The notes: generated by a model not told the origin, from the sequence alone. Shown: positions 8,937-17,563, numbered from the stretch's first letter. The stretch is 64,000 bases of DNA from CBDHEY01 sp965262305 (GCA_965262305.1 CBDHEY010000002.1:372001-436000), one strand, 5' to 3'. Numbers and translations: made by a program.

Positions 8937-9431
8937 ATGTTAGAGGGAAGAAATGTTTATAAAATTTTTTTTTTGATTAAGTTATTATTTATCTTTTTTG
9001 GGTTTAACTCCACGCTATTCGCTTCTAAAACAGAAATTCTTTTTGCACCAAATTCTGAACATTTATCTAGTAAGGGTGAACCCAATGAAGATAATAATGT
9101 TATTGGTATTCAGTACAATAATTGGGGCTTTGCAACATTTGTAAACTCTCATCACGAGAGAGCTTGGGCTGTAAGTTACGATTGGCTTAAAAAAGACTGG
9201 AGGCTTTCAGAAAACTGGACCTTAAGTGCTAAATTACCTCTAGGTGTTGCTTATGGTTATAACAACGACAAGGTTGATAATTACGAAGGTTTTGTTATTT
9301 TTGCATATGCGATTGGTGCAATCGAACGCGATTTTATGGATAAATACAGTATCGGCGTTGTGGGGCTAGGGTTGCCAACTGACGACGGAGGAGCTGTATT
9401 GCTAGGGTTGAAAGTGGGTATGAAATTTTAA
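8937..9431 (+). CDS. Small outer-membrane beta-barrel protein, copy 2
   Basis: Paralogue of the preceding gene: the block EHLSSKGEPNEDNN and YNNWGFATFVNS matches copy 1 nearly residue for residue, and both end in a barrel-like C-terminal strand (here KVGMKF). The signal peptide is followed by FASKTE. The start is ambiguous. The in-frame ATG at 8937 has AGGAG only two bases upstream. A second ATG at 8953, with GAGG at good spacing, reads out of frame until a run of ten T at 8965-8974; one extra T, or a slip, would join it to this frame and also give a good signal peptide. Function is unknown; it presumably arose by tandem duplication. Confidence 0.55.
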   Translation: MLEGRNVYKIFFLIKLLFIFFGFNSTLFASKTEILFAPNSEHLSSKGEPNEDNNVIGIQYNNWGFATFVNSHHERAWAVSYDWLKKDWRLSENWTLSAKLPLGVAYGYNNDKVDNYEGFVIFAYAIGAIERDFMDKYSIGVVGLGLPTDDGGAVLLGLKVGMKF

Positions 9432-9442
9432 GTTTAATCTAA

Positions 9443-10324
9443 TTAGCTGAGAAACTTATAGCTTGGCCAAAGTTGTTCAATTTTATCATAGCCAAATTTT
9501 TCAGCGCAGTAATGATAAGTATCACTGTAATGGTTTACGACGCTTTCAATTACATCATCAGGTAAATTATTCTCTTTAATTGTTGTGTTTACTTCAAACG
9601 AAAAGTTTGGCTTTAAAAACGGAAGGTTTAAAAATTGAGTGATTTTTTTAATTGAATTATCATTAAATAAGTTTTCGTAAAATTCATAGTGAATGTGTGA
9701 TTCTGGAAATGCTGATTCTAAGTTTCGAATAGTTAAATCGTATTTCGTTCTAAATTCGCATTGTTCATGAGTGTAAAAACTTAATAACTCTTCTTTTTCA
9801 GACAATGGATTTATGTAGTTAGGGTTAGATTTAGTTGCTTCTCTTCGGCCCATTCTAAGTTGAGACCATATGCGTTCTACTGGATCACGCACCAAGAAAA
9901 TAACTTTAACAGTGAAACCTCTAGATTCTGCGTCTAATTTTATTTGATTAAATGCATTTATCGGAAGGCCTGAATAAGAAGGTGTGATATCGCCAACTAC
10001 GCGTGTGTGGTAGTTACTGTTATAAAGATTGTCAAAATAATCGAAATAATTGTTAGTGTCACGGTAAAAATCGATATGCTTAAGTAGATGAACTCCTTCT
10101 TTTTTTAGATCACCTGAAGCGATTATTCTTTCCAATTCCTTGATTTTATCATCGTAAAATACATCACATAGGTTTGAATACAGTGCATCGAATACATGAT
10201 ATTCTTTGAAAAAACCAAAATTAGTTTCTGGGAATGCATTCAAGTACGCGTGTAGCCAGGTTGTTCCACCTTTTTGACAACCGACACCAAGTAAAAATGT
10301 TTTATCACTGCTTAAGTTATTCAT
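9443..10324 (-). CDS. Sulfotransferase domain protein
   Basis: Predicted PAPS-dependent sulfotransferase of 293 residues. The 5'-phosphosulfate-binding loop is at residues 15-23 (CQKGGTTWL), with the catalytic-region lysine in this loop. The 3'-phosphate-binding region is VIFLVRDPVERIWSQ near residues 138-152. A KEYHVFD segment and a WPSYKFL C-terminal tail are also visible. These match the classical sulfotransferase family that modifies carbohydrates or small molecules. It is cytosolic by lack of signal peptide. Its start overlaps the stop of the upstream sulfotransferase gene by four bases, so the two are coupled. Proximity to the capsule cluster suggests polysaccharide sulfation, which is inference. 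Confidence 0.8.
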   Translation of the reverse strand: MNNLSSDKTFLLGVGCQKGGTTWLHAYLNAFPETNFGFFKEYHVFDALYSNLCDVFYDDKIKELERIIASGDLKKEGVHLLKHIDFYRDTNNYFDYFDNLYNSNYHTRVVGDITPSYSGLPINAFNQIKLDAESRGFTVKVIFLVRDPVERIWSQLRMGRREATKSNPNYINPLSEKEELLSFYTHEQCEFRTKYDLTIRNLESAFPESHIHYEFYENLFNDNSIKKITQFLNLPFLKPNFSFEVNTTIKENNLPDDVIESVVNHYSDTYHYCAEKFGYDKIEQLWPSYKFLS

Positions 10325-11010
10325 GCTTTTGAAATCTCTTTTAGAGTTCTATCAAAAATTTCGTTATGCAAGTCACTTCTAAACGGAGAGAATTTTTTTA
10401 CTAGGTCATATAATGCGAAATCAACGCTCATATAATCTCGTAGTTTTTCTTCAGTTTTTCTATTTAAGGAATACTTTGCTTTTGGAGAAACGTTTTCCTC
10501 TGGAATGAGAATTTTTCTACCAATTTTTTCAGATATGTAATTAATTGCCTGATTGAATTCTGTAGTAGAAAAGATTGTGTTTACACCTATCTTATTATTA
10601 TTCGTTTTAACAAAATCAAATTGGGTTTCGATGTTTGCAAATGGCTTTCGTTGTTCTTTTTTAGTAAATTCATTTGCAAACTCATCAAAGGTTATATTAC
10701 CCGTATATCGAATGTGGGATTTATGTGAAGGGTCTGCTAATTCTTTTCTTTGACGGTATCTGTACCAACTAAATAGCCAATCTATTGGTTCTCGAATCAG
10801 GCAGATTGACTCAATCGTTTTACGCGGATACTGTTTTTTGTGCAGTGTGAGGATTTTTTCGTTAAATGTATTAGCTGTTATGTGTTTTTCACAAATGTTT
10901 GGTGAAGAAAATAGTTGATTGCAATAGGGTGTGATCACCATTTCAATCGACGTTGATGCGCATTTAGGCATGCAAAGAAACGCAAATTTGTATCTTGTAG
11001 AAAGCTGCAT
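10321..11010 (-). CDS. Sulfotransferase-family protein
   Basis: Second, divergent sulfotransferase-like protein of about 229 residues. Near the N-terminus FAFLCMPKCASTSIE is a P-loop-like phosphosulfate-binding segment of the kind found in carbohydrate (sulfotransferase family 2-like) enzymes. Around residue 75, CLIREPIDWLFSWYRY is the matching 3'-phosphate motif. The ATG at 11010 is preferred over an upstream in-frame TTG at 11019 because the conserved strand follows directly. It is the first gene of a two-gene minus-strand unit with the 9443-10324 sulfotransferase. No transmembrane segment is evident. The substrate is unknown; sulfation of capsule or another surface glycan is the simplest guess. 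Confidence 0.7.
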   Translation of the reverse strand: MQLSTRYKFAFLCMPKCASTSIEMVITPYCNQLFSSPNICEKHITANTFNEKILTLHKKQYPRKTIESICLIREPIDWLFSWYRYRQRKELADPSHKSHIRYTGNITFDEFANEFTKKEQRKPFANIETQFDFVKTNNNKIGVNTIFSTTEFNQAINYISEKIGRKILIPEENVSPKAKYSLNRKTEEKLRDYMSVDFALYDLVKKFSPFRSDLHNEIFDRTLKEISKA

Positions 11011-11220
11011 ATTTAACAAAAGGTCGTATTATTAGTGGGGCTTATTTTGTTAACCATAAGCTATTTAACTTTATCTTGAACTAGTAGGCAAGCCGAACCT
11101 TCTTTTACTCAATAAGGAGACTTATTAGTTTATATCAAGCCAGATATTCGAAAAGTCTTATTTCATATCTTTTTAAAATAACATTAAGCTAGTTAATTAT
11201 GTTATAAAAAAAATTCATCT

Positions 11221-11302
11221 GTGAAAATGATTTTTCACTAACGAATTTACTTACCAAGTTTTTTTTGTGAAATAATCACATGTCGTCACACTTATTGTGT
11301 GA
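11221..11302. promoter_or_regulatory. Three tandem palindromes upstream of the HD-GYP gene
   Basis: Three inverted repeats sharing GTGA/TCAC half-sites lie within 82 bases: 11221-11238 (GTGAAAA / TTTTCAC, 4-base spacer), 11266-11280 (TGTGA / TCACA, 5-base spacer) and 11286-11302 (TCACAC / GTGTGA, 5-base spacer). A TATACT hexamer at 11314-11319 could be a -10 box just downstream. The array looks like an operator region for a dimeric regulator. The 5-base spacers differ from the 6-base spacer of a standard CRP site. No other gene is seen in 11011-11377. Confidence 0.4.
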
Positions 11303-11377
11303 ACTATTTATCCTATACTAGATGTGTCAAATACATTCCAAAAGTACATTTAATTGTGACCTAAGAGGTAATGACGG

Positions 11378-12676
11378 TTGAATTCTAATCATTTGGACTA
11401 TTACGGCGTTCATCTAGCGAAAGTAAATGAAACAAACCCAGTTCGAGCTAGTAATGATATTTGCAATTCCCAAGGCGTAAAACTTGTTGCAAGAGGTGAT
11501 CGCCTTTCATTATCGAAAATTGAGGTTGTTTTAAAACATAAGTTAACAGGACCTTTAGAGCAGCAGATAGCAATTGAAAGTAGTCTTAATGCGACTGACT
11601 TGTATAAATTGTTAAAACAGGTTCGAAGTTCTTCTTTTAATCTAGAATCCCTTGATTGTTCCGAGGATTTACTTGGGTCCTTGAAACACTTTTGCTCACG
11701 ATACGAAAAATTTCCGCTTTTGCGTCAAAAATTAACAGTATTGCAAAACCAGCTACCAGAGGTTTTTAAATGGAGTCTTTTTAGTGCAATTGTTGGGATT
11801 ATGATAGCTTTGGAACTGGAGCTAAATAAAAATTCGCAGGAAGCCGTTTTTCTTGGTGGTTTAATGCATAATGTTGGGTATCTACATCTAGACCCAAAGA
11901 TTGTAAAAGATGGCATAGAGGTTGAGACGGGCTCAAATACTGCGGTTCAGCTTCACGCTAAAATAGCCAAGATTTTTTTGGACGAAGTGCCTGGCCTACC
12001 TCATAGTGTGGGTGATGCTGTTGGAGACCATCATGAACGAACTGATGGAACGGGTTATCCTAAGCACAAAATGGGTGCTAATCTAAATGTAGAAAGCCAA
12101 ATCATAGCGATGACAGACCTTCTCATGCAGGGTTATCAGCAGTATAAAGATTATGGCGGTAATACCCATCAGTTTTTATTGATTAAATTGCAATTGAATG
12201 ACAATGTTCATTTCGATTCAGTATATCGAGCAACCGTTAAGCTTCTGCATGGCGTTTTCTTAAACGCAAAACCGTTAAATAATTTGCCCACTAAATCTTC
12301 AATTCTTTCGCAGCGGAAATACATACTAGACCATTTCGAAGTTGAGAAAAAAGTAGCGCTCGTTCTGATGAAAAACTTGAAGATTAAATCTGTTAGATCT
12401 ATTGGCTCGATGGTCGGAAGGTTAGCTTCTTCTTTATGCAGTTCAGGGCTTATTCAAGATGAGTATGAATTAGGTTTGAAAGATATTACTTCAGGTTGCA
12501 CTGAAGACGAACTTGCTGATCTATTGAGATGCCATATAATGCAAAATGAAGTGGAATCACAGTTGGAAAGACTAAAAAATTTAATGAACAATGCAATCAA
12601 ATTATTCCCTGAGGAGCAATCAGAGATTGCTCATTCTCTTGCACAGTTGCAATCAAAATTAAAAAAGGCTAATTGA
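11378..12676 (+). CDS. Degenerate HD-GYP domain protein
   Basis: A 432-residue cytoplasmic protein with an HD-GYP-like domain near residues 125-260. The GYP part is intact (HHERTDGTGYP, residues 218-228), but the HD part reads LMHNVGYLHLD (H164, N165), with asparagine for the metal-binding aspartate and tyrosine for the following lysine. The usual first histidine, upstream in the KWSLFSAIVG helix, is also missing. HD-GYP proteins hydrolyse cyclic di-GMP, so this one is probably a catalytically dead sensor or binding protein. The C-terminal 150 residues are helical and unassigned. Translation probably starts at TTG 11378, nine bases after AAGAGG; an ATG at 11371 is out of frame and stops at once. 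Confidence 0.7.
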   Translation: MNSNHLDYYGVHLAKVNETNPVRASNDICNSQGVKLVARGDRLSLSKIEVVLKHKLTGPLEQQIAIESSLNATDLYKLLKQVRSSSFNLESLDCSEDLLGSLKHFCSRYEKFPLLRQKLTVLQNQLPEVFKWSLFSAIVGIMIALELELNKNSQEAVFLGGLMHNVGYLHLDPKIVKDGIEVETGSNTAVQLHAKIAKIFLDEVPGLPHSVGDAVGDHHERTDGTGYPKHKMGANLNVESQIIAMTDLLMQGYQQYKDYGGNTHQFLLIKLQLNDNVHFDSVYRATVKLLHGVFLNAKPLNNLPTKSSILSQRKYILDHFEVEKKVALVLMKNLKIKSVRSIGSMVGRLASSLCSSGLIQDEYELGLKDITSGCTEDELADLLRCHIMQNEVESQLERLKNLMNNAIKLFPEEQSEIAHSLAQLQSKLKKAN

Positions 12677-12720
12677 TCGAAGTCTTGGGATTGAAAAAAT
12701 AATCTCGATAATATTCTTTA

Positions 12721-14289
12721 TCAAGCTTCAATTTTGACTTCACCTTTTGCCTTTGCAATGCAGCAGAGAATGTATCCTGCTTCTTTGTCTGAATCGCTTA
12801 AGATATTAGCTTCGTAATCAGGCTCTAGTTCTCCATTGATCATGATTTGTTTGCATGCGCCGCACATGCCAGCACGACAGCCAAAAGGTAAATCTACGCC
12901 TGCTGATTCACCTGCCTCTAATATAGTTTGGCCTTCGGCCGAAACCCGTTTGCCAGAACGTGTGAAATTAATAGTCGATGATTCCGGTGGTTTGGCTATT
13001 GGGTTCGATGCCGTTTCAGATTGAGCTGATGTGCTCTCTTCCTCTTTCTTACTCCCTAGCTTACCAAACACCGCTTTTAGACCAAAGTTAGGCTTTTCTT
13101 TTTTTGATTGAGATGAATCTGTAGGTTTACTTGATTTTGGGGCTCCAAAGCTTTCTTCATGGTATTTATCCATCGGAAAGCCACTTTCTATAAATAGTTG
13201 TTTTGCTGATTGCATAAACTGATTTGGACCACAAACGAAAACGCGACGTTTTGTTAAATCCGGTACCGCCATTTCTAACATTGTTGAAGAAAGCCTACCG
13301 CGATATCCTGACCAGCAACTGGAGTTTTCTTCTCGAGTTAAGGAAAACACAAGTTTTAAATTTGGAAACCGTCGGCTGAGATATTCGAGTTCTTCACGGA
13401 CGATCAAGTCCCGCTCACTTTTGGCAATATGCAAAAAGACAACATCGATTTTCGAGGCTGTGTCGCAAATCCAACGAGTCATCGACAACATTGGGGTAAT
13501 ACCACTACCTCCAGAGATTAAACATAGCTGTTCACTTGGGTGAGCAAAGTGGGTGAAGTCGCCAAATGGTCCTGAAATTTCGATTGTATCGCCAACTTTT
13601 AAGTTGTCATGTAGCCAATTTGATACCAAACCAGGCTGGTGTCCTGCCACTGAAGGAACCCGCTTAACAGTATTAGTGATCGTATGTGGGCGACTAGGTG
13701 AGGAACTAATTGTGTATGAGCGGCTTACAGATTTACCATCAATTTGTAAGTGAAGTGTGGCAAACTGGCCAGCTTGATATTTGAATAAAACATTAGGTTG
13801 TGCAGTGTAAGTGAAGGTTTTTACATCGTGTGTTTCTTCTACAATACTTGTGCAGGTTACGCTTGTTTTCCCTTGCCAGTTTTGCCAATTATCTTCAGAA
13901 ACAAGCGCAACTGGCTGGTAGGCGTTAGGCAAAGCACCAGCGAGTTGTGTTATTTCCATATCGTCATTTGCAAATGATGTTATATCTCTAATAGTGAGTT
14001 CAAAAGGCCCCAATATAAGCTTGTCACCAATTGCTAAGGCAACCGGGCTTTGTGCCTGAAGGCTATTCCCATTTAACAAACTACCCGTTGTAGATCCTAC
14101 GTCAAAGTATATTGCTTTGTCGTTATCCAATTTGATAAGTCCATGAGATCGGCTTACAGATGGGTCGTTAAGTACTATGCCACAACTGGGTAAACGACCC
14201 AGTGAAATACCTTTTTCTAGATCATCTTTTTGCAAAGAAATTGATTGTTGAGAGTTTTCTTTTTTATGGACAACATCAATAGTAATCAT
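12721..14289 (-). CDS. FHA domain-fused flavin/[2Fe-2S] oxidoreductase
   Basis: A 522-residue soluble electron-transfer protein. Residues 1-105 form an FHA (phosphothreonine-binding) domain: LGRLPSCGIVLNDPSVSRSH, then GSTTGSLLNG. Residues about 140-240 are an FAD-binding reductase domain (SRSYTISSSP) and about 250-370 the NAD(P) domain (GGSGITPML, FVCGPNQFM). A low-complexity linker follows. From about 441 there is a plant-type ferredoxin domain with cysteines C471, C476, C479 and C509 or C510. The reductase-ferredoxin core resembles Hcr, the NADH reductase of hybrid-cluster protein; the N-terminal FHA fusion is unusual. Its ATG immediately follows the stop of the 986-residue membrane protein, so the two are made together and probably pass electrons between NAD(P)H and that protein's iron-sulfur centres. 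Confidence 0.8.
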   Translation of the reverse strand: MITIDVVHKKENSQQSISLQKDDLEKGISLGRLPSCGIVLNDPSVSRSHGLIKLDNDKAIYFDVGSTTGSLLNGNSLQAQSPVALAIGDKLILGPFELTIRDITSFANDDMEITQLAGALPNAYQPVALVSEDNWQNWQGKTSVTCTSIVEETHDVKTFTYTAQPNVLFKYQAGQFATLHLQIDGKSVSRSYTISSSPSRPHTITNTVKRVPSVAGHQPGLVSNWLHDNLKVGDTIEISGPFGDFTHFAHPSEQLCLISGGSGITPMLSMTRWICDTASKIDVVFLHIAKSERDLIVREELEYLSRRFPNLKLVFSLTREENSSCWSGYRGRLSSTMLEMAVPDLTKRRVFVCGPNQFMQSAKQLFIESGFPMDKYHEESFGAPKSSKPTDSSQSKKEKPNFGLKAVFGKLGSKKEEESTSAQSETASNPIAKPPESSTINFTRSGKRVSAEGQTILEAGESAGVDLPFGCRAGMCGACKQIMINGELEPDYEANILSDSDKEAGYILCCIAKAKGEVKIEA

Positions 14290-17250
14290 TTAATTCACCA
14301 CTTCGCCAAAGAGCTTAAGTATTAAATCATTTGTTTTTTCGAGTAATTCTAAATGGAAACTGGGATTATCTTCTATTATTGGTTGAATAACGAGGTTCTT
14401 CCAGCGCATTAGGTGTAATTTAGTATTATTTTGAGCTGCTGCCTGAAGGGTCACCGATAGTGTTTGTTCTGTGAGAAACGTACCGGGAGGTAACTTTATG
14501 GAATGATGTCCGCTAATTGAAATCGAATTTAAATGGCCAATGGTTAATGCTAGTGTAAAATCGTCTGCGTTTGTTATTTGTAATTGCTCAGCTGATTTAG
14601 CAAGCTGAAAAAGTTGTTCTTCTGTGAGCTTTTTAAAGCTATCCAGCCCAGATAAATATACAAATGTATCAACCGGGTTTTGTAGCGAGAATTTAGGAAT
14701 AGAAATAATGTTAACTTTTGATGCGGCCGCATCATGCGCTACTGAAATAGTATTTCTAGACTTAAGTTGTTGTTTTTCATTTCTAAGGTTTGCTCCGTTT
14801 AGCAGTGTTCCATTCGATGAGTTCAGGTCTTCACAGTAAAAATGATTTTTTTCTTTTTTTATAGAGAAATGCCTACGACTAGCCTGCGACTGGTCAATTA
14901 CCCAGTCACATTCCGGCAGGCGACCTGCGATAATATCTCGGTTGAACGTAAGTCTTTTGTGATTGTAAGTAATTACTTCCAACAAAGTATCGCTTAAACC
15001 CGTGATATTTGTATCGATATTTAACTTTTGCGCAATGTCTTCTATTTTTTCAACTTGCCATAACATGCCATGCATTTGTGCTGCGCGACAAGCGACGAGA
15101 GATACAAATATGTTATCTGACTCTGAGAGCTCCATTAAGCAGTCTTGTTTAGATATCGGTGAAACGTCCAATATTTGAGATTCTGGTATCTGTTGAGTTA
15201 AATTTTCCCAAAAGATATTTGGTAAACGTTCTGACCAGGCTAAAGTAGCTTCATCTTTTTGCAGTTGTTCTATAATACTTGGGTATAGTTTCACAAGTTG
15301 ATCAGAAGTGTTGAGATAAAATTCGTCCTCTTCTAGGACTGTCTCGAGTAACCCTAGAACTTGATTGAAAACAGTTTTTGCTTCTCTTAAAAGAAATTCT
15401 GATAAGTAGATTTCAGCTAGACTTGAATCTAATTGGTTTTGCATATGCTTGATATGCTGGAGCTGATCCATTAGAAGATCAATCACATTGGCTAGGGTAC
15501 CTTCTTCTGAGGAAATTTCATCGAGGATCGCTTTCTCTTCTTCATCTGAAATGGCATAGTCAGATCTGAGCGCAGCAATATCGGATTGATGACTTTTAAG
15601 TGCCTCTTCAAGAGGCTGTCCTTGCTCTACAGCTTCCAGTATTAATTTTTCTAAATGTTCTTTGAAGCTATTTGTCCGAAGAGCCTTTGAGATAAGTAAA
15701 CTATCTCCTATGTCATAGCTGCCTTGTAATTTGTTCAACAAAGATTGATGTTCATCTTGTGAAATTGAAAAGCGTTCTCTCAAATTTTGTAGAAGTTTGC
15801 GACCTTCGTAACTATCTGCAGTTCCTTGTGAAATCGCATCAGATAAGAAATTTTCATAAAAATCGATTCGGCTTTTTGATTCGATTTTTGGTGTGATATT
15901 CGTTAACAAGTGAACTTCATCAACAGATAGCTCTTTGATATTCCGATTCTCTAATTGCTCTTCCCATTGTTCGTGATTTATTAAAAGTTGTTTTCTAAGG
16001 CTTGTTGCGAGGCTTTCTCGTTGATAGATTTGGCTTGTGCGGAACCAACTGCGATAAACCCAAAAAGACAATGCAATAGTAACAGCGAGCCCCACAAGAA
16101 AAGTCACTTCCTTCGGAAGCCAACCCATTCCGGGCAAAGCGATTTGATAAATTAAGAGTAGTAAAGCGAGTAAGGAAACAATAAGAACGGAGTGATGTTG
16201 TGCACTCTCTTTTGTCAAAGGCTTTTTAGATTGGCTTGTTTTCTGTAGCAGCTTTTCTAGCAGGAGACCTATTCCGATGCTTACTGTGATCCAAAGTGCC
16301 ATGAGCACTGTGCTTCCAATGATACGAGGAATAGGAAGAAGTTGGCCAAATGGGGAAAATCCAATCGCCATTGGATCACTATCGTACCAAACAGCCGCGC
16401 CGTAACTCCATGAACCGCTGGCCGCGTAAACGCCGTGAATAAAGCCTATGACTACACCCAAATAACCATAGATAGCAATGCGCCTCGACATCTGAGGAAG
16501 TTTCGTCCAGTAGTTTCGTTCTACGTCTACGTCTGGACATGGAGAATTACACCCAACACAAATAGATTGATCTCCATTTTTTGAAGGTTTGCGACACATG
16601 GATTGACTGATATTTGTTTCTGCGGCGGCAGTGTTCAGCCCTCTTGCTCCAGCAATAGTAAGCTGCACCACGTTCATCGGGCAAAAATAATGACACCAGG
16701 TTTTGCCGCCGTAAATTAGCCCCACGGAAAAAGCAATGATAAAAAGGGCTAAAGTGAACAGTAGCAACCATTCGGGATTGGCTGACAAAACGGTGAGCCT
16801 TAGCAGTACACCAAAGGCAAAAAGGGAAAACTGAATCAAGATTGCATATTTTGCTAAAAAACTTGTTGGTGGAATAAGCGCGATCCGTTTTTTTCCTTTT
16901 GGCCCCACTTTGCGAGTCCAATTAAATAATCGTGGTATCTGGCTTACAAGGGAGAGGGGGCAGATTCTGCGCCATGCGTCGTGCCCCATAAATATTAAAA
17001 TTAATACGACGACGGGAATCGCTAACCCCCAGAATAAACGGGGAGCAATATTGTATGTCTGAGCCTCGAACTCCGTACCGCGTAATGAGATATCTCTTCC
17101 TTCAAGCCCTTTTATAAAATGCTTACTTTCAGGGTCTGTAAGATATGTTTGCCCTATATCAACAGCGCATAGTACTAAAATGCCGATCCATCCTAGCAGT
17201 AAGATGATTCGAACAATGCGCATTTTAAACTCACTGGTGTTTGCTAACAT
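14290..17250 (-). CDS. Membrane iron-sulfur protein with FHA and cNMP-like domains
   Basis: A 986-residue protein. The first 410 residues contain several membrane helices and a NapH/NosR/FixG-like polyferredoxin module: RRICPLSLV (C97), WCHYFCPMN (C186, C190) and C219, C231, C234, C238 forming a probable [4Fe-4S] site. Residues about 430-760 are helical and soluble, with a loosely repeated motif (LRERFSISQDEH and LRSDYAISDEEE). Residues about 767-850 form an FHA domain (AGRLPECDWVIDQSQASRRH, NSSNGTLLNG). The last 115 residues (starting TFVYLSGLDSFKKLTEEQLF) resemble a degenerate cyclic nucleotide-binding beta-roll. The whole looks like a regulated membrane electron conduit. I know no characterised protein with this order. 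The next gene, an FHA reductase, begins at the base after its stop. Confidence 0.75.
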   Translation of the reverse strand: MLANTSEFKMRIVRIILLLGWIGILVLCAVDIGQTYLTDPESKHFIKGLEGRDISLRGTEFEAQTYNIAPRLFWGLAIPVVVLILIFMGHDAWRRICPLSLVSQIPRLFNWTRKVGPKGKKRIALIPPTSFLAKYAILIQFSLFAFGVLLRLTVLSANPEWLLLFTLALFIIAFSVGLIYGGKTWCHYFCPMNVVQLTIAGARGLNTAAAETNISQSMCRKPSKNGDQSICVGCNSPCPDVDVERNYWTKLPQMSRRIAIYGYLGVVIGFIHGVYAASGSWSYGAAVWYDSDPMAIGFSPFGQLLPIPRIIGSTVLMALWITVSIGIGLLLEKLLQKTSQSKKPLTKESAQHHSVLIVSLLALLLLIYQIALPGMGWLPKEVTFLVGLAVTIALSFWVYRSWFRTSQIYQRESLATSLRKQLLINHEQWEEQLENRNIKELSVDEVHLLTNITPKIESKSRIDFYENFLSDAISQGTADSYEGRKLLQNLRERFSISQDEHQSLLNKLQGSYDIGDSLLISKALRTNSFKEHLEKLILEAVEQGQPLEEALKSHQSDIAALRSDYAISDEEEKAILDEISSEEGTLANVIDLLMDQLQHIKHMQNQLDSSLAEIYLSEFLLREAKTVFNQVLGLLETVLEEDEFYLNTSDQLVKLYPSIIEQLQKDEATLAWSERLPNIFWENLTQQIPESQILDVSPISKQDCLMELSESDNIFVSLVACRAAQMHGMLWQVEKIEDIAQKLNIDTNITGLSDTLLEVITYNHKRLTFNRDIIAGRLPECDWVIDQSQASRRHFSIKKEKNHFYCEDLNSSNGTLLNGANLRNEKQQLKSRNTISVAHDAAASKVNIISIPKFSLQNPVDTFVYLSGLDSFKKLTEEQLFQLAKSAEQLQITNADDFTLALTIGHLNSISISGHHSIKLPPGTFLTEQTLSVTLQAAAQNNTKLHLMRWKNLVIQPIIEDNPSFHLELLEKTNDLILKLFGEVVN

Positions 17251-17298
17251 AAAGGTAGCTCGACATATTAGTGTTCAAGGTCACATAGAGTCATAAAT

Positions 17299-17339
17299 TA
17301 CCTTGTTTTGTAAAAAAATTAAACAAGATATACAAGGTA
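17299..17339. promoter_or_regulatory. Inverted repeat upstream of the FHA redox genes
   Basis: TACCTTGT (17299-17306) and ACAAGGTA (17332-17339) form an 8-base inverted repeat. A further AAACAAG at 17321-17327 gives three ACAAG-type half-sites 50-90 bases upstream of the 986-residue protein start. This could be an operator; no core promoter is clear. The remaining 17340-17659 holds only AT-rich DNA, the hairpin at 17564 and two unsupported tiny reading frames. Confidence 0.3.
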
Positions 17340-17563
17340 TAATTGCATTGCGTTTTAGCAGAGTATTTGGTATTTGATTGGTAGCCGATCGAAGTAGTAG
17401 AGAGAAAATAAGTGTGGGCGCATGAAAAAATTTTTTATGCAAAGTATACCGCTAGTAATTTTACGGCGATTACATCGTTTTTCGCCCAGTGTTCAGTTGG
17501 GAGTTTATTGATTAAGGTTCTCGTTTTTTAGCGTTTGGGAATGATGGTTTGGATGGCGATTGT

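Noticed and set aside
14290..17250. FHA domains as a hint of a type VI secretion locus
   Set aside because: No Tss/Hcp/VgrG-like gene is present and both FHA domains are fused to redox proteins.
17422..17511. 29-codon frame beginning MKKFFMQSIPL on the plus strand
   Set aside because: Weak ribosome-binding site and no context; AT-rich composition makes such frames common by chance.
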